Assembly (NCBI GenBank): GCA_029858255.1
Contig: JAOUFJ010000001.1
Coordinates: 62,001 to 126,000 of the forward strand
Direction of reading: 5' to 3'
Length of the DNA: 64,000 bases
From: a candidate division WOR-3 bacterium
GTDB taxonomy: Bacteria; Hydrothermota; Tepidihabitantia; SM23-42
The notes beneath the pieces are model-generated. The model was not told where the DNA came from. It ran no database searches and saw nothing but the letters and a program-made list of their open reading frames with translations. Below are positions 58,086 through 64,000 of the stretch, piece after piece. Position numbers and translations under genes: made by a program. Every line of letters starts with the position of its first letter. Position 1 is the first letter of the stretch.

Positions 58086-59198
58086 TTATGCTCCTTTGCG
58101 GATTCCTGCAGCTCTGTTGCGGCGATGTAGTAGCATATCAACGAATGCCTCTATTCTGGTCCTTACTCCCGTGGTGCTGGTGTGTTCATCGAGTGAAATG
58201 TTGAGAAGCGGTAGTGAATATGATTTGGATATTCTTTCGAATACCGGCAAGGCCGCAGTTTCGGGCATACAACTAAAAGGCATAAGGTGAACCACACCAT
58301 CGAATCCTCTTTTCGCCGCCATTATTGTGTACCCAATGCTGAGTTGGTCTTCGCCTCCGGCGTTATATGCCCAAACTGGCTGAGCAAGAGATTTGGCTTC
58401 CTTGCGCGGAAGACCATGGTCGTCATTTATTCTCATCGTGTGATAGAAAAGCCACCGGTGAGCAGTCAGGAATGGTTCGGCTTGAACCCGGAGGTTGCCG
58501 AGATTTTCAATGATGTCGAAATTCACAAATGGTTCAATCACACAATAAGATTCACCGACGACCATGACGCGTGGTGGTACATAGGCTTCAATCATTTCGA
58601 TACTGTCGAAATCTTCTTGGATCTCTTTTCGCATTTTTCTAAGTCTCAAAATACTGCTTTCCACGCGGATTTTTCTTAGATGCGTGCGTTCAAGCGCCGT
58701 ACACTCGCCCCCGGTTTTTTCAAGCGGCCTTATTTGCCGGGCAAGGGATTCGACCTGATCGACCAGTTTTGATTTGTGCCAGGCAACCGCAAAACCTCGG
58801 GTCCATTTTCTGAGTGCCGTTGTCCAGCTGTCATGGTTCAGATGGAGTATCTCTGATATCACGAATTTGACATCTTGATGTCCCACGAAAATGCTTCTGA
58901 AAGTGAATCCGAGGCGGCGGAGGATGGAACACTGTATCCTGCCGTAGTATCCGTACCGGCAAGACCAGTTACCACCGCCAATGAATAGTAAGGTGTCAGC
59001 GCCCTGCTCGAGCGCACCGAACATATCTCCCAGGGTCACCTTGAAAGGCAGGCACACCAATTCTGGAGCGTAGCGCACACCGATGTCGAGTGATTTCTTG
59101 TTAGGCCTGGGTCCCTGGAGAACTTCACACCCCAGGTTTGTGAGCAGGGCAGTTAGGGTAATGTTCAGATTCCCCATGTGCTGAAATCCTACTTTCAT
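58086..59198 (-). CDS. 2-hydroxyacyl-CoA dehydratase-like protein, HgdB/activase-associated
   Basis: 370 residues. Resembles the CoA-substrate-specific enzyme activase-associated domain found in large fused activases: VGFQHMGNLNITLTALLTNLGCEV, PELVCLPFKVTLGDMFGALEQGADTLLFIGG, GRIQCSILRRLGF, VVGESYCVIEPFVNFDIIENLG and the conserved GFDGVVHLMPFSCMPETAALPVFERISK. Several Cys (CLPFK, MPFSCMPE) could ligate an Fe-S cluster as in HgdB. It ends LDEHTSTTGVRTRIEAFVDML, a motif shared with its upstream neighbour. Coupled by ATGA overlap at 59195-59198. Confidence 0.85.
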   Translation of the reverse strand: MKVGFQHMGNLNITLTALLTNLGCEVLQGPRPNKKSLDIGVRYAPELVCLPFKVTLGDMFGALEQGADTLLFIGGGNWSCRYGYYGRIQCSILRRLGFTFRSIFVGHQDVKFVISEILHLNHDSWTTALRKWTRGFAVAWHKSKLVDQVESLARQIRPLEKTGGECTALERTHLRKIRVESSILRLRKMRKEIQEDFDSIEMIEAYVPPRVMVVGESYCVIEPFVNFDIIENLGNLRVQAEPFLTAHRWLFYHTMRINDDHGLPRKEAKSLAQPVWAYNAGGEDQLSIGYTIMAAKRGFDGVVHLMPFSCMPETAALPVFERISKSYSLPLLNISLDEHTSTTGVRTRIEAFVDMLLHRRNRAAGIRKGA

Positions 59199-60139
59199 AA
59201 CTTTTTTTCTCTTTTCAGATTGACCATATCCACGAATGATTCAATTCGGGTCATTATTCCGGTTTCTCCTGTGTGCTCGTCGAGGACGATCTTTAGAAAG
59301 TGCGTTGAATGCTGGGGAGCTATCTCGAGTTCAATGATTTCGTGAGTGATCGACGCCGCGCCGCAGCCGAAGCTGCACAAGTATATTATGCCCGAGATGC
59401 TTATGTCGTCATAGAAATACTTTGCTGCGTTCAGTATGTGGTTTTCGAAATACCAACTCAATGGTTTGACGCTGTTCGTCAGAGGTTCGATGTTGTCGTC
59501 TGGCAGATCATGGCAGCTAATGATTTGTGCTCCGGTTTCGCGGATCTTCTTCTTCAGGTGGAGATTCAAGAAATCGTCCTCGAGCAAATAAGCATGGCCC
59601 ATCAGGCCGATGACCAGATCGTCCTTCGCGGTCGTGGTCAAGCGCGCGGCCGCTATCCTTTCTTCCTGCTGTTTGAGAGACACTGCAATACCATGTTCGT
59701 ACGCGATCTGTGCACGTCGTTCAGAGAAGCCCAGTTTTCTTGCCAAATTCACATAAGATGCCTCTTCACTCTCCTGTCTTAGATCGATATCCATTGTCAC
59801 GACAGGTGCCTCGGGCACCAATGCTTTTGTCATGTCGGGCAGGCCGATCATTTTGGGGCAGCCGAGCCTGATCCCGGGTTGCCTGCTAAGGCACACCAAT
59901 CGCGGCACGAATATGCAATCGGCTTTGTCTGTCAGCGAAATGAGGTGCCCCAAATAGCATTTCAATGGTAGGCAAGTTTCGCCTGGAGCAATATTTATCC
60001 CGCTATCCAGCTTGTTCCGGTCGGTTTGTCCGCTCGTGACTACTTGACACTGGAGGTCATCAAAGAAAGTAGTCCATAGCGGTTGGTAGTAGTAATAACC
60101 GAGTGCTTGCGGTATGCCGATAGTCATTCCTGATTTCAT
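59195..60139 (-). CDS. DUF2229 activase-associated protein
   Basis: 314 residues. Starts with the DUF2229 pattern MTIGIPQALGYYYYQPLWTTFFDDL, then PGETCLPLKCYLGHLISLTDKADCIFVPRLVCLSR and LGCPKMIGLPD. The C-terminal part repeats the HgdB-like LCSFGCGAASITHEIIE and ends LDEHTGETGIMTRIESFVDMVN. In many bacteria this region, the activase and the previous protein are fused in one ~1400-residue polypeptide; here they are three genes. First gene of the operon, with no clear promoter found. Electron-transfer role is inferred from the family. Confidence 0.83.
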   Translation of the reverse strand: MKSGMTIGIPQALGYYYYQPLWTTFFDDLQCQVVTSGQTDRNKLDSGINIAPGETCLPLKCYLGHLISLTDKADCIFVPRLVCLSRQPGIRLGCPKMIGLPDMTKALVPEAPVVTMDIDLRQESEEASYVNLARKLGFSERRAQIAYEHGIAVSLKQQEERIAAARLTTTAKDDLVIGLMGHAYLLEDDFLNLHLKKKIRETGAQIISCHDLPDDNIEPLTNSVKPLSWYFENHILNAAKYFYDDISISGIIYLCSFGCGAASITHEIIELEIAPQHSTHFLKIVLDEHTGETGIMTRIESFVDMVNLKREKKL

Positions 60140-60344
60140 CTATCTTTCTTAGTTGCAATATCGGTGCCCAGGCAAGTCGAGACGGCATGTTCTATTTTTA
60201 TTTGATATTCCGAGTATTTTATCTACAACATGACAAGACGATGTGCAAATTTGTGCGCACTATGAGTACCAAACCGTGCATCGCATTTCACATTTATCCT
60301 TCCTTGTTGCTACGTAATGATCTACAATATACCGCTTCGGCGAT
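60140..60344. other. Intergenic gap, nothing recognised
   Basis: About 205 bp of AT-rich sequence between two minus-strand genes. I see no TTGACA-type promoter, array, terminator or gene. The promoter of the three-gene activase operon should be in it, but it does not match the pattern seen elsewhere in the window. Confidence 0.4.
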
Positions 60345-61676
60345 CTACGTCATATTGTACTGTTTTATTTTATTTATTATTGTCCTCCTTGATATTCCCA
60401 ATTTCTTTGCAGCTTTACTCCTGTTGCCATTACATTCTCTTAGGGCGTTGGCGATCGCCTGCTTTTCGACCTCCTGTGTCGTTGAGCGCAGAGAATCTCG
60501 CAGGCTCTTGCTTTCTTCTGTGATGGGTTTAGACAAACCCGGAATTTCTATTTCAATTGCGCGATCTTTGGAGAGGACGACCGCGCGTTCGATCGTATTC
60601 TCCAGTTCCCTTACATTTCCGGGCCAGTCGTAAGCCAGTAGTTGAGTCATAGACTCCGGCGCGATCGTCTGGACCGGTCGATTGTCCCTTTTAGTGTAGT
60701 GCTCGATGAAGTAATGCGCGATATCCGGTATGTCTTCTTTGTGTTCACGGAGTGGGGGGATTCTGATGTTCAGGACATTTATGCGATAATACAGGTCCTG
60801 CCGGAATTGCTCTTCATGACAGGCTCTTTCAATATCCTTGTTCGTTGAGGCAATGATACGCACAGCGATCTCGTTAGACTCCGTACCACCCAGCCGGGTA
60901 ACCATTTTGTCCTGCAAGACCCTGAGCAGTTTGGTCTGCATGAGCAGGCTCATGTCTCCAATTTCGTCGAGCAGGATAGTTCCACCGTGAGCTAGTTCAA
61001 ACCTGCCTGGTTTTGAATTGATGGCTCCGGTGAAAGCGCCTTTCTCGTAGCCGAACAGCTCTGATTCGAGCAGTGTGTCAGGTAGTGCTGCACAGTTAAC
61101 GCAGATGAAAGGTCCTTCACCCCGTGAACTTCGGCGGTGGATTTCACGCGCGACCAATTCCTTGCCCGTGCCAGTCTCACCGCTGATCAGAACAGTTCCC
61201 ATGCTGTCCGCTATTTTGTCCACTAATTCGTAGATGCGCGTCATTTTTTCGCTGGTGCCGATCAAGAGGTTTCCAGACGCGCCACGATACCATTTGCACC
61301 GACGGAAATCATTGGAGGAAATCGCCTTCTTGACTACAAACAGAATTTCATCGTTGTCGAATGGTTTGAGCACATAGTCGTATGCACCTTTTTTCATGGC
61401 CGCTACGGCCGTTTCGATCGTTCCGTATGCGGTGAGCATGATCACGGGCATCGATGGGTCGGTATCCTTCAATGCGATCAACAGTTGCATGCCATCGGTC
61501 CCCGGCATAACGAGATCGGTTATCGTTAAGGCGACGGCGTGTTTGTTAACTAGTTTCATTGCTTCTGCTGCGCCTGCGGCAGTCAGTACGGCATATCCTG
61601 CCGAAGTCAATAACCGTGCAAGAATTGAGCGCATATTTTCTTCATCATCGACTATGAGAATTTGGTCCTTTGTCAC
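60345..61676 (-). CDS. NtrC-family sigma-54 response regulator
   Basis: 443 residues. Receiver domain (ILIVDDEENMRSILARLLTSAGY; phosphoacceptor Asp in LTITDLVMPGTDG; VIMLTAYG; YVLKPF), AAA+ domain with Walker A GETGTGKELVA, sigma-54 contact loop GAFTGA, Walker B GGTILLDEIGDM and R-finger region, then a Fis-type HTH (CNGNRSKAAKKLGISRRTIINKIKQYN). It activates sigma-54 promoters after phosphorylation. GTG at 61676 with GGAGG upstream overlaps the kinase stop (GTGA); an ATG five codons upstream is less well placed. Confidence 0.93.
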   Translation of the reverse strand: MTKDQILIVDDEENMRSILARLLTSAGYAVLTAAGAAEAMKLVNKHAVALTITDLVMPGTDGMQLLIALKDTDPSMPVIMLTAYGTIETAVAAMKKGAYDYVLKPFDNDEILFVVKKAISSNDFRRCKWYRGASGNLLIGTSEKMTRIYELVDKIADSMGTVLISGETGTGKELVAREIHRRSSRGEGPFICVNCAALPDTLLESELFGYEKGAFTGAINSKPGRFELAHGGTILLDEIGDMSLLMQTKLLRVLQDKMVTRLGGTESNEIAVRIIASTNKDIERACHEEQFRQDLYYRINVLNIRIPPLREHKEDIPDIAHYFIEHYTKRDNRPVQTIAPESMTQLLAYDWPGNVRELENTIERAVVLSKDRAIEIEIPGLSKPITEESKSLRDSLRSTTQEVEKQAIANALRECNGNRSKAAKKLGISRRTIINKIKQYNMT

Positions 61677-63724
61677 TTTTCTTTCCTCCATTTGGGGAGT
61701 TTCAGCGTTACGATACAACCTCTGTGTGGAAGCGATTCTATAGACATGGATCCGCAATTGAGTTCAATTAAGCGGTTAGTGATCGGCAGGCCGAGACCTA
61801 TCCCTCCGGGTTTTGTTGTGTAAAAAGGACGGTAAATATCACCTTTGTCTAGGTGACTAATTCCCGGTCCGTTGTCGGAAATAGCCACCTTTATATGGCT
61901 ATTTTCTTCAGAAATCTTTATATCGATCTCTCCATCTGGGGGGGCAGCTTCTATTGCGTTGAGCAGAAGGTTGTCCAATACCTGCCTTAAGTGATCCTCA
62001 TCGAACCTTATCCTGTAATATTTTGACGGACAATTGATTGATAATTTCAGTTGTTTCGATTCACAAGAACGTATCATCTCCTTTGATCTCTTATTCACTT
62101 CTTCTGCGATGTTGATGCAGCGCGGAACCGGCTTTGCTGCTTTGGAGAAGTCGAGCATCCGTGTGATTACACGGTTGAGCCGGTCACATTCTTCAATAAT
62201 AATGCGTGATCCTTTGAAGTCATTGTTGCCAGATTCTATGATTTGTGCCGAGGAGCGAATGATTGTCAGAGGGTTCTTTACCTCGTGGGCGACGTATGCT
62301 GCCATTTCACCCAAGGTAGCGAGTTGTTCCAGTTGCCGCATTCTCTCGAGCATTTTGAGATGCTGAAACCGCAACACGCAATTGTATGAAAGGAGTTTGA
62401 TAAAACGAATGTCAGACCCCGTAAATACCTGCCCATTCGTCTTTTCACCGAGGCACATCACGCCCTCGAATCGGTTATCGAGCGCAAAAGGTGCATATAC
62501 TTCATATCCGAGCGTTTTCATATCGGCAATAACTTGTGCGATCTTCCTCCTGTCAATTTGAGTTTGTTCTCCAAAACGCATGGTGTGCAGAAGTTCGTCG
62601 TATACCAGTGGCTCGTCCGTGTGACGCCTGGCAATCCAGGTGGTCAGATCATTAAAGGATCGGGATTTTACCATACGATCAATGTCCGTAGCTGGCGGCC
62701 AGTAATACTGATATTGCCCGGTGATTTCGTTCCTTCCTATGCAGATGCACCTGTTGACTCCCATGTTCTCCATGACTATATCGACCGAGGTCCTAAGAAG
62801 GTCGTTTATGCCGCGCGCCTCGTCAAGGGCATAGCGTATCTCGTCGACTGTCTGAGACAGGTACTTGGATTTCCCGAACAGAATTTTCTCGACTGAGATC
62901 ATGAGTCTCCTTGCGAACAGAAGCAGCAATAATGCGGTGATGAAGATATAGACGTAGGGCAGAGGAATCAGGGGATGCAAGATAACCGAGAGGAGATAAG
63001 AACCGGCAAAAAGCAGCGCCGTCACGAGAGCGAAGCTGAGCGTTCGCCTTGTCGTCACCTGTATGTCGAAGAGCCGATGGCGAAACAAGCAAGTTGCCAC
63101 AAGCAGTGAATATGCAGCGTTTGCGATATTACCCAATCCACCTACATTGACCCCTGAGGCGGTCATGATATCTTCAGCGATAGCGCCGGTAACACCGATC
63201 GAGCCGGCAGTGAGTAGAATAGCCAGTCGCGTACGTTCTAGGGGTCGCTGCGAGCGGAGGTATGCTCTTCCTATCAGTAAAAATGACGCAACAAATAACG
63301 GTAAAGTGAACATCCATAATATGTAGTCATACGCCGTTGCCGATAATATCTCCAGCGCATAGATGATCGATAAACAAAATGCAGTAAGGTAGGTGATTCT
63401 CACGGCGTTGAAGATGTACTTTGATTCAAGTCCAATAAAAGCGGCAGTGAATTGGAGTGTGGCTACTGGTAATACATAAAGACAAGCCGTCGCCGACATA
63501 TAGAAGATATGCATGATAAGAATCGCGTAGATCGGATTCGCATCGCTGACCTGGAAATTTCGCGATACGATGACTCTTATATTCCATACGAAAAGACAAA
63601 AACATATCAGTAAGAAGGATCGATACAATATGTGACGGCGATTATGCAGTGAAACGAAGATGATGAGTATCAGATTTATTACAGCGCTTAAGATAGCAGC
63701 CAGTACTTTTACGTCAAGTTCCAT
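61673..63724 (-). CDS. Sensor histidine kinase with 7TM-like N-terminus and GAF-like domain
   Basis: 683 residues. About eight N-terminal helices (up to residue ~280), a GAF-like cytoplasmic domain (about 300-455), then HisKA with VAHEVKNPLTIIRSS (H480) and HATPase with DNLLLNAIEA, DNGPGISHLD and GGIGLGLPITNRLIE. The arrangement resembles the PrsK type kinases of exosortase systems, but no exosortase genes are here. It pairs with the NtrC-type regulator, to which it is coupled. It has its own promoter. Confidence 0.9.
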   Translation of the reverse strand: MELDVKVLAAILSAVINLILIIFVSLHNRRHILYRSFLLICFCLFVWNIRVIVSRNFQVSDANPIYAILIMHIFYMSATACLYVLPVATLQFTAAFIGLESKYIFNAVRITYLTAFCLSIIYALEILSATAYDYILWMFTLPLFVASFLLIGRAYLRSQRPLERTRLAILLTAGSIGVTGAIAEDIMTASGVNVGGLGNIANAAYSLLVATCLFRHRLFDIQVTTRRTLSFALVTALLFAGSYLLSVILHPLIPLPYVYIFITALLLLLFARRLMISVEKILFGKSKYLSQTVDEIRYALDEARGINDLLRTSVDIVMENMGVNRCICIGRNEITGQYQYYWPPATDIDRMVKSRSFNDLTTWIARRHTDEPLVYDELLHTMRFGEQTQIDRRKIAQVIADMKTLGYEVYAPFALDNRFEGVMCLGEKTNGQVFTGSDIRFIKLLSYNCVLRFQHLKMLERMRQLEQLATLGEMAAYVAHEVKNPLTIIRSSAQIIESGNNDFKGSRIIIEECDRLNRVITRMLDFSKAAKPVPRCINIAEEVNKRSKEMIRSCESKQLKLSINCPSKYYRIRFDEDHLRQVLDNLLLNAIEAAPPDGEIDIKISEENSHIKVAISDNGPGISHLDKGDIYRPFYTTKPGGIGLGLPITNRLIELNCGSMSIESLPHRGCIVTLKLPKWRKEK

Positions 63725-63745
63725 TTACTCTACTCCGTTTTTACT

Positions 63746-63773
63746 AGTCTATCCGGTTGATCTTTTTTGTCAA
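63746..63773 (-). promoter_or_regulatory. Promoter of the histidine kinase/NtrC operon
   Basis: Minus strand: TTGACA (63773-63768), 16 bp, TAGACT (63751-63746). A short leader with GGAG before the ATG at 63724. Confidence 0.8.
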
Positions 63774-63804
63774 GAGGACCAGATTACTGGTGCTGGAACG
63801 TTTC

Positions 63805-64000
63805 TCATTTCTTTTGAAACGGATATTTTTGCAGTAGTATTCCACTTACAATGAATGCAAGCCCGATTACTGTGGATGCAAGAATTCTTTCTCCGACGAA
63901 GAGATTTATGAATACGAGGGCGAAAAAAGGCGTTAGGTATATGAGATTGCTGACCTGGGCAGTCGTTCTCGAAAGACGGAGGGCCTTCAACCATAAGACG
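63805..64000 (-). CDS. EamA/DMT-family transporter, C-terminal part (5' partial)
   Basis: About 65 residues at the window edge, open to the boundary. They match the end of the second EamA domain: WLKALRLSRTTAQVSNLIYLTPFFALVFINLFVGERI, with the P-F-A-x-x-F and GE positions of the family, then a last helix STVIGLAFIVSGILLQKY and a basic tail. Drug/metabolite exporters of ~300 residues carry two such domains. The rest of the gene lies outside the window. Confidence 0.85.
   Translation of the reverse strand, partial: VLWLKALRLSRTTAQVSNLIYLTPFFALVFINLFVGERILASTVIGLAFIVSGILLQKYPFQKK

Noticed and set aside
60187-60633. 148-residue plus-strand frame over the end of the NtrC-type gene
   Set aside because: Most of it is antisense to the conserved HTH and AAA+ end. 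It has no Shine-Dalgarno or family similarity.

Overview
The window reads as chromosomal DNA of an uncultivated Gram-negative bacterium. lpxD and lpxC imply an outer membrane with lipid A, and there are many lipoproteins, an outer-membrane barrel protein and three secreted proteins or fragments with FlgD-like/type IX-style C-terminal sorting tails. That mix, together with a fully coupled larB-larC-sigma-anti-sigma operon and intergenic DNA filled with degenerate short repeats, suggests an FCB-related candidate phylum such as WOR-3. This placement is inference; no rRNA is present. I found no phage, insertion sequence or CRISPR.

Layout. 1-5.4 kb: the end of a secreted protein, an MFS transporter, then a housekeeping run (DivIC/FtsB-like, PSP1/YaaT, MazG, RsmG) and a ferredoxin. 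5.4-13 kb, minus strand: an Ig-like lipoprotein and a type IV pilus minor-pilin/PilY1 operon. 13-22 kb, plus strand: M6 protease, histidine kinase, TldD, TPR lipoprotein and pyrK-pyrD-pyrF-pyrE. 22-33 kb, mostly minus: membrane export/VWA/lipoprotein genes, a DUF2520 dehydrogenase-like protein, a beta-CASP nuclease, larB-larC-sigma-anti-sigma, and an exported Memo-AMMECR1 fusion with an Mth938-like partner. 33-37 kb: lpxD, lpxC and a secreted oligopeptidase B. 37-41 kb, minus: barrel-like protein, adenosine-specific kinase, Era and an unknown membrane protein. 41-45 kb: TatA, tRNA-Ser, two PASTA proteins, Rpe and Ffh. 45-50 kb: a lipoprotein, an ABC transporter with a structured leader, and a sodium:solute symporter with a 39-residue accessory protein. 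50-64 kb: DUF5916 protein, M1 aminopeptidase, phosphodiesterase-like protein, DUF1028 protein, a split 2-hydroxyacyl-CoA dehydratase activase-type operon, an NtrC-type two-component pair and the end of an EamA transporter.

Three patterns cut across the window. (1) Promoters are strikingly uniform: a TTGACA-like box, 16 (rarely 15-18) bp, then TATAAT-like. (2) They fall in two classes: one is followed by a Shine-Dalgarno leader, while in the other the start codon lies only 5-6 nt after the -10 box, which implies leaderless mRNAs. (3) Many larger gaps hold arrays of a 9-bp unit (constant TAACG-like pentamer plus variable tetramer) that keep exact 9-bp register for up to 14 units; in three places two arrays flank a conserved core of up to 48 bp. 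A structured leader with an intrinsic terminator and a 30-codon reading frame precedes the ABC transporter operon and looks like an undescribed attenuator or riboswitch.
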